Shown one piece after another: positions 1 to 11,126 of a stretch of DNA of 64,000 nucleotides. How positions within the stretch are numbered: position 1 is the first letter of the stretch; each line of letters opens with the position of its first letter. The stretch comes from Taxillus chinensis. Lineage: Eukaryota; Streptophyta; Magnoliopsida; Santalales; Loranthaceae. The DNA is taken from the NCBI GenBank assembly GCA_023512835.1, contig JAKCVP010000424.1, forward strand, positions 1-64,000, in the 5' to 3' direction. Made by a program: the position numbers and the translations under genes. Below the pieces are notes generated by a model that was not told the origin of the DNA, did no database searches, and saw only the letters and a list, made by a program, of their open reading frames with translations.

Positions 1-170
1 TCAACAGGCAGTATGATGATGACCTGAGTGGACTGACGTCGATATCTGGCGGGGGAAGCACTCCGAAGGGCAAGTCGAAGAAGGACATTACGTGCTTCAA
101 CTGTAACGGGCAGGGGCACATGGGCAGGGACTGCCTGAACAAGTCGAGGAAGCGTGGTCACGGTCGATAG
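1..170 (+). CDS. C-terminal end of a CCHC zinc-knuckle protein (partial)
   Basis: The window opens inside an exon; the frame starting at base 3 runs to a TAG at 168-170, giving about 55 residues. The tail is acidic, then glycine/serine-rich, then lysine-rich. It contains one clear CCHC knuckle, C-F-N-C-x4-H-x4-C, at roughly residues 33-46, followed by a basic end with R, K, H and G. CCHC knuckles bind single-stranded nucleic acid. They occur at the C-terminus of many fungal proteins, including topoisomerase III-like and RNA-processing factors, so the knuckle alone does not name the gene. The 5' part lies outside the window. Confidence 0.7.
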   Translation, partial: NRQYDDDLSGLTSISGGGSTPKGKSKKDITCFNCNGQGHMGRDCLNKSRKRGHGR

Positions 171-835
171 TATTTGTACTCTTGCGAGCATGCTAGGTAT
201 GTAGCAGGGGACGGTGTCAGACAGCGGCGTACGCACATTGACGGCCGGGCCATTGGCAGCTAAGATCATCTTCTGCTTCAAGGGCAGGGCATCGGGCTAA
301 GCGTCAAACGCGCTTCTTAGTCGCCGTCGATAGATCTACAAACAGTATAGTAGCTAGGTAGGTAGGCGATCACATCATACCCAGGTTAGGTAGCTACCTC
401 AGGCGTGACAGGCACGAGGCACACGCCCGCGCACCGAGCCCCATGATTTGCCCGGCTGGAAAGCTACCTGCACTTTCCGACACAAGCTACGTCGTCGCTT
501 CTGGCTCGCCTCGAATCCAAATGCGCAGCGGGGGCGCACATACCTTGAAGGCGCTGCTTCGACGCTCTTCACCGCAGGCAAAATTGACCATCCAGGTCCA
601 CTAAACGTTCTACAAACATAGAATTCAAGACCCGCCGGATGTTGCCCCGACTCGCGCCAAACAGAAACAGTTGACCGGGCGGCACACTTGATCTCGCGCC
701 TTGTTGTGCCCTCCGTGCCTCCTTTCTGTTCTACTGTCCTTGACGCTGCAGCTGTTTGAGATCCTAGCCACCAGCCAGCCTCAGGAATCTCAACACTTCT
801 TTGTCCCCACTCGATTGTTCCCTTCCCCTTGCTGC
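171..835. other. Intergenic: 3' end of zinc-knuckle gene and leader of the M16 peptidase gene
   Basis: I see no credible gene here. A cluster of GGTAG/GCTACC-type short repeats lies around 345-400; similar runs recur in the first CipC intron (near 38170-38195) and near 49480-49510. The last 130 bases are rich in C and T, as expected of a fungal leader. Confidence 0.5.
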
Positions 836-3800
836 ATGTTCACTCCTTCGCATTGTTTTGGTATCACGGCTGGGAAGAGCACAAAAAGTTACCATATTCC
901 CCGTCTTCGGTTGCCTTCTGCACGCCTCTCGATCCGAGCCAAGTCATTCATTTCGCGTTATCCGCCTGAGCGTCATTCGCCGCCGTCTTCTGCCTCACGT
1001 ACTAAACGCGTCTATCCCCGTGCATTCGCCTCTTCTGCAAGATACAGCAAGATGCAAGTCGAAGAAGACTCTCGCGCGCAGTCTGAAGTGGTGGCTGATC
1101 ACCTCGAGACGCCTTCACTAGATAACAGAGAGTACAAGGTCATCCGGCTGCCTAACAAGCTAGAGGCTCTCCTCATCCATGATCCAGACACCGATAAGGC
1201 GAGCGCAGCGTTGGACGTCAATGTAGGAGCCCTGCGCGACGATCGAAGCATGCCTGGTATGGCACATGCCGTCGAACATGCTCTGTTCATGGGTACAGAA
1301 AAGGTATGACTGCCCAATTCCATTGCCAGCCATCAGGCGATAAGGGACTGCCACTAACTTGCCTGATTTGTTCCGACAGTATCCCAGGGAGAACGAGTAT
1401 AGCCAATATCTCGCCGCGCACTCAGGTTACTCGAATGCTAGCACCGGCGCTACCTCTACAAATTATTACTTCGAAGTCGCCGCTCAGCGCGAGGCCGATC
1501 AAAACGCCAATGGTTACACCAACGGCAGTGCCATTAGCCCCGCTACCGAGTCACCTCTGCATGGTGCCCTGGACCGCTTCGCACAATTCTTCGTTGGACC
1601 CCTGTTCCTCGCCGATACTCTGGACCGAGAATTGCGGGCCGTGGATTCAGAAAACAAGAAGAACCTACAGAGTGATATCTGGCGCATGCAGCAGTTGCAC
1701 AGATCATTGGGCAACCCCGATCACCCTTTCTCCGGCTTTTCTACAGGAAATCTCCAGACTTTGAGGGATGAGCCTCTTGCGCGTGGAGTCAACATTCGGG
1801 ATGAGTTCATAAAGTTCTATCAAACGCACTACTCTGCCAACCGCATGAAGCTGGTCGTTCTTGGCCGAGAGTCCCTGGAACAGCTGCAGCAATGGGTTGA
1901 GGAGATGTTCTCGGCTGTGAAGAATACCAATTTACCGCAGAATCGCTGGGACGGACTTGCACCGTACACAAAGGAGCAGCTGGGAACACAAATTTTTGCG
2001 AAACCCGTCATGAACACCAATTCTATCGATCTCAGGTTTCCCTACCCAGATGAGACAGAACTGTACGAGACACAGCCATCGCGGTACCTCAGCCATTTGA
2101 TTGGTCATGAGGGTCCTGGTAGCATCCTCGCGCACGTCAAGGCAAAGGGGTGGGCCTATGCGCTCTCTGCCGGTGGCATGACGCTCTGTCCTGGAGCAGG
2201 CCTATTCACCGTCCACATCTCGCTCACTCCATTGGGCTTGAAGTATTGGCGAGATGTCGTCAAGTCTGTCTTCGAGTACATCTCCATTCTCAAAGAGTCA
2301 GAACCCCAGAAATGGATCTATGATGAGATGATGGACATGTCGGCCGTCGACTTCAAGTTTAAGCAAAAGCTGCCTGCATCACGCACCACAAGCGGTCTGA
2401 GTTCGACAATGCAGAAGCCTCATCCACGAGAGCGACTTCTGAGCGGGTACGAGGTTCTGCGTCGCTTTGACAGTGCCGCCATCTCCGAGTCTCTCAAATC
2501 TCTGCATCCTGACAATGTTCGTGTGACACTTGTATCTCAAGAGCCAATCTACGATGGCGAATACTCAAAGGAGCAGTGGTATGGGACAGAGTATCACGAG
2601 GAGAAGCTGCCGAAGGAGTTCTTGGAGTCCCTGAGAAGGGCCACAACTGATCCATCAGGTCGGTCCAGCGATCTTCGCTTGCCCGCGAAGAACGAATTCA
2701 TTCCTAGTCGTCTTGACGTAGAGAAAATGGATGTTGAGGAGCCTCTTAAAAATCCCAAGCTTATTCGCAACGACGATCGTGCCAGAATCTGGTACAAGAA
2801 AGACGACCGTTTCTGGGTACCGCAAGGTAATTTACAGATGATCTTGCGCAATCCTCTCTGCAATCTCTCTCCTAGAACCATGGTCATGGCACAAGTTTTT
2901 GTTGATCTTGTTCAAGATATTCTCAATGAATACGCCTACGATGCCGAGATTGCTGGACTGGAGTATGGATTGCTTGCTTACTCTGCCGGCTTCAATCTCG
3001 CGATCAAGGGTTACAATGACAAAATGCACGTCTTATTGGAGAAGGTCCTAACGACTATGCGGGATATTGAAATTAAAAACGATCGTTTTGATATTGTCAA
3101 GGACCGCCTGGAACGTGCGTACAAGAACTCTGCTTATGCAAGCCCGTACCAGCAAGTTGGTCTATACACGAGGTGGCTTGGTGAAGAACGTGGGTATACT
3201 CGCGAGCACTTCCTCGCAGCATTACCAGACATTGAAGCATCCCATGTTCGCGATTTCAAGGGAATGCTGCTCGGTCAAATGCACACTGAGGTACTTGTTC
3301 ACGGAAACGTCCACCGTGAAGACGCCCTCAAGATGACAGATTTGGTGGAGAAGATTTTTAGCCCTCGCTCGCTCCCTGCCAACGAATGGCCAATTCGACG
3401 ATCGATTGTTTTGCCACAAGGAGGTAGCTACCAATACAACAAGCAGCTCAAGGACCCGTCCAACGTCAATCACTGCATCCAGTACCTCTTGCAGATTGGA
3501 GACGTTGCAGACCGCGACAGAGTGGCTAAGCTGCGACTCTTCGCGAAGATGACGGAAGAAGCAGCCTTCAACCAATTACGCACGATTGAGCAGCTGGGTT
3601 ATGTAGTGTTCAGCGGGTCCACAATGCAAATCAAGACCGCTGCGTACCACGTACTTATCCAAAGCGAACGCTCACCCGAGTATCTGGAAGAGCGCATCGA
3701 AGCATTCCTGCGTCGGTTCAAAACGAGACTGGCTGATATGCAACAGGAGGACTTTGATGGTTTCAAGCGAAGCGTGATCAATGACCGCCTCGAGAAAGAC

Positions 3801-4463
3801 AAGAACTTGAATCAGGAGACCAATCGCTACTGGGGCCATGTCACCAACGAGATGTATTTCTTCGACGAGCGCGAAGACGATGCGGCCCGTCTCAAAGCCT
3901 TGAACAAAGAGCAGATGATTGAATTCTTCGATCGTTACATCAACCCTGATGGTCAGACTAGAGCCAAATTGTCAGTCCATATGCATGCCCAAGGCAGCGC
4001 TGAGAAGAGCGCGGAGTCGCTGCAGCTCAGCGTCAGCGAGCAAAAGGACAAACTTGTCGATAGCCTTGGCCAGTTCCTATCTGGCTTGGGCGTGACTGTT
4101 GACGCAGAGAAACTAAAGGCTAGCTTCGAGAGCGTTGATGTTGGAAAGGGTGACCAAGCTGAGATTGTCGCAACTGTCGCCGCCTACCTGAAGGGGTCAG
4201 GTGCCGTCGCCGCCGATCAGCTTGAGACCGTGGTAGAAGAGGGCAAAGCAGCTCTTGGACAAGTTCTCGCTGCTCTCGGCATAAAGGCTGCTGCTCCAAA
4301 TGGCCGTGCAAATGGAATCTCGAAGGGGCTTGTGAAGGAGCTCAAGCCAAAGTCTATCGTCATTGACAATGTTCATGCCTTCAAGGCTCAGATGCCACTC
4401 ACTTCAGGCGCGGCTCCCATGAGAGACTTGAGTCTCTATGAAGATTTCGAAGCAAAGCTGTAG
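836..4463 (+). CDS. STE23: Insulin-degrading-enzyme family metallopeptidase (M16, Ste23-like)
   Basis: Two exons, 836-1303 and 1380-4463, are joined across an intron with GTATGA..ACAG ends; 1183 residues from ATG 836, or 1111 from ATG 1052. The inverted zinc motif HxxEH is present as HAVEH (His144, Glu147, His148 from the first start). The third zinc ligand, a Glu in the ENKKNLQSD stretch, lies about 75 residues downstream. The exon junction TEK|YPRENEYSQ is typical of IDE. M16A enzymes are chambered zinc peptidases that degrade small peptides, and Ste23 also processes a-factor. The Arg/Ser-rich stretch between the two ATGs resembles a mitochondrial presequence, so two localisations are possible. 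A roughly 100-residue Ala/Gly-rich insertion precedes the final 40 residues. Confidence 0.93.
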
Positions 4464-4988
4464 TTGTAGTCATAGATGTGGGAGGTGTGGTTTTTTCGAT
4501 CGGTAGACGGCATTTTTTATGTCTTGAGCGACACCGGACAGTGCATTGTAGAGCGACGAGCTTCTAGAGAATCCAACAAAAAGCTTTCCTACCTACGCTA
4601 CGAATTACTCATCTGACAGACCGTTGTATCTGAATTTGTTGATCTCCCGTGCCTCCCCATGAAAGAGCAATGCTACTAGGGCGCGGGCGACTCTAGGGCG
4701 GGCACAGAAAAAAGTATGGCCACACGTCTTGAATTCCAAAAGCCTTGCATGCCTATGGATGTGCTCGCAATAATTCGAAGATACATCTTGATGCAAGCAT
4801 ATTCTCAAGTTATGCTGCCGGAGGGAGTCACCGGAATATGTCTGCGGCTCTGCGCAGTCGGGAGTCGGCGTTTGCGATGCCGATTTTTGGCCGGCGCAAG
4901 TTTGTGTGGACGCCAAAATCGTCAACCTCAATTCGAACTTCGCGCGAGGTCGTCTACACATTGTCAGTACTAACTACAGCAGTCAAAA
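4464..4988. other. Intergenic: M16 peptidase 3' end and uL4 promoter
   Basis: No gene is supported. The stretch holds the peptidase 3' UTR and the promoter of the ribosomal protein gene that follows. Confidence 0.5.
4676..4700 (+). promoter_or_regulatory. Direct repeat CTAGGGCG upstream of uL4
   Basis: Two copies of CTAGGGCG, at 4676-4683 and 4693-4700, sit about 290 bases before the uL4 start codon. Ribosomal-protein promoters often carry paired GC-rich elements. Assigning this pair as a functional element is inference only. Confidence 0.25.
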
Positions 4989-6306
4989 ATGACCAGCCGT
5001 CCCACCGTTACCGTCATTGGCGCTGATGGAGCCGCCAGCTCCAACAGCATTCCTCTCCCCAATGTCTTCAAGGCTCCTCTCCGCTTGGACATTGTACAGT
5101 ACGTACCGACACTTGGGCGGCATAATAGAACGAACATGTAATGGGCAAGAGCTGACAAGATACAACAGACAAGTCCACACCGGTATGGCCAAGAACAAGC
5201 GCCAGCCGTACGCTGTGAGCGAGAAGGCTGGTCACCAAACCTCTGCTGAGTCCTGGGGTACCGGTATGTGAAGAGCAACGCTACTGCGCATCCACGAGAC
5301 ATGAAAGGGCAAGAAGCTTACACTTCGTTACAGGTCGTGCCGTCGCCCGTATCCCCCGTGTCTCTGGTGGTGGTACCCACCGTGCCGGTCAGGCTGCATT
5401 CGGTAACATGTGCCGTTCTGGTCGCATGTTCGCTCCTACCAAGGTCTGGAGGAAATGGCACGTCAAGGTCAACTTGAACCAGAAGTACGTCTTACGCCAA
5501 AAGCACAACCACTCCGGAGTCAGCCTGCTAACTAATGTGACAGGCGTTTCGCCACCACCTCCGCCATCGCCGCCAGCTCCGTTCCCTCCCTCCTACTCGC
5601 CCGTGGCCACCACATCTCCAATGTGCCCGAAGTCCCTCTTGTTGTTTCCTCGGACGCGTTCAAGGGTGCTGGAATCTCCAAGACATCCAAGGCCGTTGCT
5701 TTGTTGAAGGCTGTTGGTGCTACTGAGGAGCTTGAGAAGATCACCGCCACACGCAAGCTCCGCGCAGGAAAGGGCAAGCTCCGTGGCCGCCGCTACAGAC
5801 AGCGCCGTGGACCCATTGTCGTCTACGACCCTGAGACTGACGGCAAGGAGCTCGTCAAGGCTTTTGCCAACATCCCCGGTGTCGAGACTTCCTCCGTCTA
5901 CGCCCTCAACCTTCTCCAGCTTGCCCCTGGTGGTCACCTCGGCCGCTTCGTCATCTGGACCTCTGCTGCTTTCGCTGCTCTGGACAAGGTCTACGGCACA
6001 ACCACCGAGGCCTCATCGCTAAAGAAGGACTATCTCCTCCCCAGCAACATCGTCAGCAACGCCGACATCGCCAAGCTGATCAACTCGTCCGAAGTCCAGA
6101 CTGTTCTCCGTCCTGTCAAGGGTGGTGCCATCACAAAGCGTCCCAACGTGCAGAAGAAGAACCCGCTACGCAATCGCCAGGTGTTGCTGCGTCTCAACCC
6201 TTACGCCAAGGCTTTCCGCGAGCAGAAGTTGGGTCAACTCAAGACCAACACTGGCAAGCCTACCAGAGTTCCCAAGGAGTTCCTCGCTCAGGTCCACGAG
6301 AACTAG
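4989..6306 (+). CDS. RPL4: 60S ribosomal protein uL4 (L4/L1)
   Basis: Four exons: 4989-5098, 5169-5263, 5334-5484 and 5544-6306, with introns of 70, 70 and 59 bases; together they encode 372 residues (yeast Rpl4 has 362). Joining the exons restores the highly conserved uL4 core ([45 protein letters not shown]) and the LLARGH and VPEVPLVV segments. The basic C-terminal extension of eukaryotic uL4 is present. The protein lines part of the peptide exit tunnel of the large subunit. Each junction was fixed by requiring an unbroken family sequence, so the exon model is firm. Multiple introns near the 5' end are usual for fungal ribosomal protein genes. Confidence 0.97.
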
Positions 6307-6855
6307 GGTTCGGAATGAGATGTAATGCGGTTTACTTTGTGGGTTATCACACGAAAAGCACAGCGAGGGGTTTGCTGTGCCCTGCCTTTGAAGGCATGAA
6401 TGAAATCAATGATGCCATTACGTGTTCACCAACCGTGACCTCGATTGTCGTGTCCGTCACTATTAATAAGTTGTTTCTGCGTAACCATTGTCAGTATTTG
6501 ATAGGCTCGAGATGCTGTACCAAACAAGACTTGCGTGGGCGAAGATGACCGTTGGCATCAGTGCTCACACGTCCGCAGCGCAGTCGTGCACTTTTGACTA
6601 CAATGACTGGCATTGCGACACAGCTTGCACTCATACGTCAATTTGGGAAAATCTCGCCGTAGCATTAAACGAAAGAATCGAATGACATGAATGACAAAAT
6701 TACGATTTAGAATCACGCTTTGGACGGGAAAGGCTGAAGCGGAAACCCCCCTAAGGCGCGTCAAGACCGCGTCGGCAGGTCAAGCCAGAATCCTCCCCAA
6801 GGCACATCCAGACACTCTCTGCATTATTTCTAGACGCCCAGGAGGCAAGAACCTC
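6307..6855. other. Intergenic: uL4 3' UTR and RTT109 leader
   Basis: The last part (6691-6855) is open in frame with RTT109 from an upstream ATG at 6691, but the 55 extra residues do not look like the family N-terminus. Otherwise nothing is seen. Confidence 0.45.
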
Positions 6856-8613
6856 ATGATGGGCGAACGGCTGACCCCATCACTTGCGGAAGCGCTTGCA
6901 AACGCGCTTCCAGAGCGCCGCACCTTCAAATATCACCATGCCTCGACACTCCCCGCGAGCTGCCCGGCCCTCTTCTCCCCTCCCCCCGGCCGCAAGCCAG
7001 AAAAGACCTACTGCGAGACGCACCTACTGCACGTGTCCGTCAGTCCCTCGAGCGACTTTGCAAAGGAGAGCATTGCCATCTTTGCAATTGAGTTGTACAT
7101 TTATACTACTTCGCGGCTCACGACCATCTTTGTGTCCAAGGCGGACTCGACGGGCTATGTCCCTCTCCTCCAACTTCCACCAGGCACGCCGTCCGTTATC
7201 AAGGCACTCAGCTCGACGTTTATATCATGGCTTGTGAAGAATCGGACGAGGCAGGATAGGCCATTGGTGCTCTCGCTCTTTGCGCGCGCGCAGGAACAGT
7301 ACTTGTACCCTGGCAGCGCAGAGAACACTCAGAAACACGTTCTCGACGACAGACAGCTCGTGAAGTGGTGGTGCAGAACTCTCGACCCTATCCTGCGCGA
7401 ATACCCAGGCGAACACGACTCCCACACTTCCACCGAAGAGACCGTCCGCTCGCAAGCCTACCTCATCGTCCCCGGGCAAGACAAGTACGAGACGCTCGCC
7501 TTCTATCCTGCATCCGCACGCACCGACCCCTCTGAGCACAAGCGGTGGACGAACGGTGACCCCCTGCGCCAAGTCTCCTCGCACCCATCTGCTCCACCGC
7601 GATGTCTAGTACCTCACTTCCCCGACGACCCAAAGACACGCTTCATCATGGAATTAGATGAAGAACTACAGAACGTGCCGCCCAGCCAGCAAACCCACGA
7701 GGAATCGCCCTCTAAGCGAGGGAACGGTCACTGGAAGAGCGTTCGCACGCTCGAGCAGTTTTGGGATATGATGGCTTTTCGGCAGGAATGTAGTTCGGGG
7801 CGACTTACAGGATTTCTATGGATTGTGTTCACGCCGGACGAAGTAGAGGATGCCGAAGGCCCGCCTAGCCCTTCGCTTCGACCCCAGACTCAAGTTCAGA
7901 CCAAAGCTCAAGGTATACTGGATGCCGTGCGTCTTGCGCCGCCTAGTACGAATCTTCTCCCGGACCCAGTGACAACAAGTGCTTCACGCCAAACACCGAA
8001 ACGACCGCCCAAGTCCACCGACAAGCGCAAAAAGACGCCGCGAACGAAACGAAGTGCCACAGGCCTGCAAAAACAAGAGCAGGTCAAGAAGCGCAAGAAG
8101 GCGAAGCTGCGCGGACCAATCATCCCACGGGCACCACGAATAAAGGAAAGCAGCACGTCTGATCCGCAAAAGGCGCGCATAGCCGAGAGCACGAATTACT
8201 ACTATTGTCCTGTCGATAGTAGGGGGACTATAGTTCTCGATCAACGAGCATACAATCGCGTGCATGAAATCTTATGTCGATTGGACTATGCGAGTAGGCA
8301 GGTTGCGACGGCTAGTACGGCCAAGTGGATCCAGGAATGCTCCATCATTGCTGGACAGGCAGGAAAAGATTGGGGCGTCGAGGTTGTAGGCAAGAAGAAG
8401 GTGGAGGCCACTACTGCTGGTCAGAGTGGTGTGACAGTCCTAGGCGTAAAGAGGAAAGCCAAGGCTGACGGTGAGGGCAAGGAGAATGTGAACACGCTGG
8501 GTGCAGGGATTATTAGGAAGAGACCAAAAGCTGAGGAGATTGCGGAAGTGAAGAGTGAGGCAGCTGTGAACACATTGGGCGGAGGCCTGATCAGGAAGAA
8601 GGTCAAGACTTGA
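6856..8613 (+). CDS. RTT109: Histone H3 Lys56 acetyltransferase Rtt109
   Basis: Single exon, 585 residues from ATG 6856 (a second ATG follows at once; an in-frame ATG at 6691 would add 55). Family landmarks: TYCETHLLHVSV, IYTTSRLTT, FVSKADSTGY, SLFARAQEQYLYPGS, KHVLDDRQLVKWWCR, and the paired Asp of FPDDPKTRF near residue 256, which matches the catalytic Asp region of yeast Rtt109. Rtt109 acetylates newly made H3 with the chaperones Asf1 and Vps75 during replication-coupled nucleosome assembly. The C-terminal third is disordered and Lys/Arg-rich, with nuclear-localisation-like runs (KKRKKAKLR). It ends in a repeated VNTLGxGxIRK motif, described under findings. TAF11 follows on the same strand. 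Confidence 0.95.
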   Translation: MMGERLTPSLAEALANALPERRTFKYHHASTLPASCPALFSPPPGRKPEKTYCETHLLHVSVSPSSDFAKESIAIFAIELYIYTTSRLTTIFVSKADSTGYVPLLQLPPGTPSVIKALSSTFISWLVKNRTRQDRPLVLSLFARAQEQYLYPGSAENTQKHVLDDRQLVKWWCRTLDPILREYPGEHDSHTSTEETVRSQAYLIVPGQDKYETLAFYPASARTDPSEHKRWTNGDPLRQVSSHPSAPPRCLVPHFPDDPKTRFIMELDEELQNVPPSQQTHEESPSKRGNGHWKSVRTLEQFWDMMAFRQECSSGRLTGFLWIVFTPDEVEDAEGPPSPSLRPQTQVQTKAQGILDAVRLAPPSTNLLPDPVTTSASRQTPKRPPKSTDKRKKTPRTKRSATGLQKQEQVKKRKKAKLRGPIIPRAPRIKESSTSDPQKARIAESTNYYYCPVDSRGTIVLDQRAYNRVHEILCRLDYASRQVATASTAKWIQECSIIAGQAGKDWGVEVVGKKKVEATTAGQSGVTVLGVKRKAKADGEGKENVNTLGAGIIRKRPKAEEIAEVKSEAAVNTLGGGLIRKKVKT

Positions 8614-9034
8614 TCCTGCCTATTCTATCTGACGCACAGGATGAGGAGAACAATGGCATACAACTGAGGAATATGGGCGATACTCTGCATAGCGTTGACT
8701 TTTAAGTAAACATCTTAATGCTTTCACGAACATCATGGACTCATCTTGCATACGAAGTAACTTACGAAGTAGAGAGACAAGAGTTGAGGCTCTGCGCAAG
8801 GTGGCCCGAGCGTTGAGGTTCATCGTCACCCGTCAACCTTCCGCCACGTTCTCTCACATCTCGTCTCTGTACATTTCCACACATCCACTCCCCACGCACC
8901 ACCCTCCACCGACGCAACACAATCCACGCGCATCGCAGACATACATCATTTCGAACGTAGACACAGCTCCAACACGCCCAGACAGTCCGCACAGACACCT
9001 GGCGCAGACAATCCCCCTCAAACGCCAGCCAACA
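8614..9034. other. Intergenic: RTT109 3' end and TAF11 leader
   Basis: A frame in phase with TAF11 is open from ATG 8735, but its 100 extra codons are Thr/His/Pro-rich and look like a translated C-rich leader. Nothing else is supported. Confidence 0.4.
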
Positions 9035-10108
9035 ATGTCCTCCCCACCCTACTCCTCCGCCGTCTCCCCTCCACCCCTAACAAACCCACGCAAACGCCCC
9101 TCAGTAATAACAACCCCACACCCACCCCAAAAACGCCGCAAAGCATCAATCGCCCCCAGCGCAGCATCAAGCGCCCACCCTCTCCGGCAAACATCCTTCC
9201 CTCCCCCCGAAGCAGAATCATACTCGCCCACATCCCGCCAGGCATCCTTCTCGCCCGCCGTAGGCACCGACATCCTCTCCGTCGCGTCAAAATCCCGCAA
9301 AGCCGGCAAGCGCAAGGGGAAAAGTAATCCCTTCAACGATGCGGCATCGAGTACAGCGCCCACGCGCCGCACAGCAGGCGCAAACACAACATCCACAGCG
9401 GACCCCCCCGACGCCCCCGACGACGAAGACGACGACGACGACGACTTCGACGCCTTTGACGGGGCGAAGGAAATGGACGCGGCGGAGTCGAAGAAGATGA
9501 GCGAGTACCGCGCGATCCTGTATGAGAAGCTGACCAAGGATCAGGAGGCGCGCTTCGATATATGGAATCGCGTGGCGCTCAAGCGGCCTATTGTGCGGAA
9601 GATTGCGAATCAGACTGTTAGCCAGAGTGTGCCGCAGTCGATTGTGCTCACGATTGGGATTTGTGCCAAGGTTTTCTCGGGGGATTTGATTGAGATGGCG
9701 AGACAGGTGCAGCAGGAGTGGAGGGCTGCGGAGATGAAACTGCCTACTGGCGAGGATAAGCTGAAGAAGATTGCGGAGGAGGAGAGGGCTGGAGGTGAGA
9801 AGAAGGATGGCAAGGAGGATGGGAAGGGGGCGGATGTTAAGGTCGAGGGGAGTAGTCCTGCTGAGATTGTCGAGAGTGTGGAGAAGGATGAGGCGGCGAC
9901 GAAGAGGAAGAAGAAGGTGGATATCAAGGAGGCTCTGTTTCATGTGGAGGAGAGAGACAAGGGACCTTTAACGCCGGATCATTTGCGCGAGGCGCTGCGA
10001 CGGTACAAGCGGGACAGACAGGGTGGTGGTGCTGGGCTACAGGGTATGAGTCTGCATGGACGTGAGGCTGTTGCCGCGAGGACCAGCGGACGACGTTTGT
10101 TTCGCTAG
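9035..10108 (+). CDS. TAF11: TFIID subunit TAF11 (TAFII28-like histone fold)
   Basis: Single exon, 357 residues from ATG 9035. The N-terminal third is Pro/Ser-rich with basic patches (NPRKRPS, QKRRKAS), then a run of nine or so Asp/Glu residues encoded by GAC repeats. The TAFII28 domain follows: ARFDIWNRVALKRPIVRKI, NQTVSQSVPQSIV, CAKVFSGDLIEMAR, then after a Lys/Glu-rich insertion the closing PLTPDHLREALRRYKRD. TAF11 pairs with TAF13 through histone folds in TFIID. The Lys/Glu insertion between the helix around EMARQVQQEW and the terminal PLTPDHLREA element is common in fungal orthologues. Confidence 0.93.
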   Translation: MSSPPYSSAVSPPPLTNPRKRPSVITTPHPPQKRRKASIAPSAASSAHPLRQTSFPPPEAESYSPTSRQASFSPAVGTDILSVASKSRKAGKRKGKSNPFNDAASSTAPTRRTAGANTTSTADPPDAPDDEDDDDDDFDAFDGAKEMDAAESKKMSEYRAILYEKLTKDQEARFDIWNRVALKRPIVRKIANQTVSQSVPQSIVLTIGICAKVFSGDLIEMARQVQQEWRAAEMKLPTGEDKLKKIAEEERAGGEKKDGKEDGKGADVKVEGSSPAEIVESVEKDEAATKRKKKVDIKEALFHVEERDKGPLTPDHLREALRRYKRDRQGGGAGLQGMSLHGREAVAARTSGRRLFR

Positions 10109-10375
10109 ACAGCACATGCTTTGTAAGGCCAGTATCGCGCACTAGACTATACTCTCGCACGGCTGCATTTCTACAGAGACTCACAACGTCTCCCGTGCGT
10201 TTCGCCTGATCAGGCACATCACTATAATGACATGCATTGAAGCTCAGCTTCCGAAATTTCCTTTTCTTTTTTTTGTTCAGACATATGAGAGTGTTCCATT
10301 CGTGTCGTCTAACAATATACAGCGCAACGCCACCACCCATCCCATCAATCTAAACAATTCCAACCGCCCCATTTC

Positions 10376-11126
10376 TTACAGCAGAGCCAATCCAATAGCG
10401 CTCACAGCACTAATACCAACAACAGCCCACCCAGTCTGAATAACCTGCTTGTTAGTAATAGTCAACCCCATATCCCAAACCAAATGTCTAATCCCATTGA
10501 AGCTGTGGAAAGTAAAAGGGAACGCAAGCGTAAGCTTGGTCAAAAACTTGAGGATAACAGGCCACTTTGCGAATCCCGCCGCCAGGGCAGCAGACGACAA
10601 TTGCCAGCCAAAGAGTGGCGCGGCAAGGTACGCTGCGCCGAAGACGTAGAAGAGGCCGGAGAGGGAGGCGCCGGTGATGCGGTTGAACGCGGAGGCGTAC
10701 CAGGTGATTTGGGGACGGTAGATGGCTAGGTGAGGTGCCACGGGGCGCTTCAGGCGCTGGTTGGCGAGGATCTGTGTTGCGTCGGCGTGGGAGACGTTCA
10801 GGGTCTTGTCGGAGGTGGTTGTTGCGGGACTGTGCGGATTACTCGTTAGCGTTTTGTGTACTCTCTGTGTCGAGATTGGGAATTCACGTCTACGTTCGCG
10901 GCGTAGATGAGTCTTGTATTGGGACAGGAATGAGTGAGCGCGTACCGACGGAGGATCAGGGATGCAGCGGGTGCGAAGGCATTGCGAGCGCTGAAAACGC
11001 TGGGCTGCTGGACGGCGACTGCGTTGTGGTCAGTAATCAGTCAAGACATGTGCCCGGGGTCGCGGGGCGGCTTGGGGTTGGGGACGTACGGCGTCGCGCA
11101 GACTGTTGGAGGATACGCTGAGACAT
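10376..11126 (-). CDS. SDH3: Succinate dehydrogenase cytochrome b560 subunit (SdhC)
   Basis: Three exons on the minus strand: 11126-11090, 11018-10946 and 10829-10376, giving 187 residues. The spliced N-terminus (MSQRILQQSARRLAVQQPS) is a typical mitochondrial presequence. The mature protein shows RPVAPHLAIYRPQITW, the NRITG quinone-site motif, three hydrophobic segments, and the heme-binding HSFNGIRHLVWD signature. SdhC anchors complex II in the inner mitochondrial membrane and helps form the ubiquinone pocket that SDHI fungicides target. Intron 1 is 71 bases and intron 2 is 116 bases. TAF11 ends 267 bases away, and the two genes converge. Confidence 0.96.

Noticed and set aside
9287..9943. 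218-codon minus-strand Leu/Arg/Val-rich frame opposite TAF11
   Set aside because: A product of the GAC/GAG repeats and codon bias in TAF11; low complexity.
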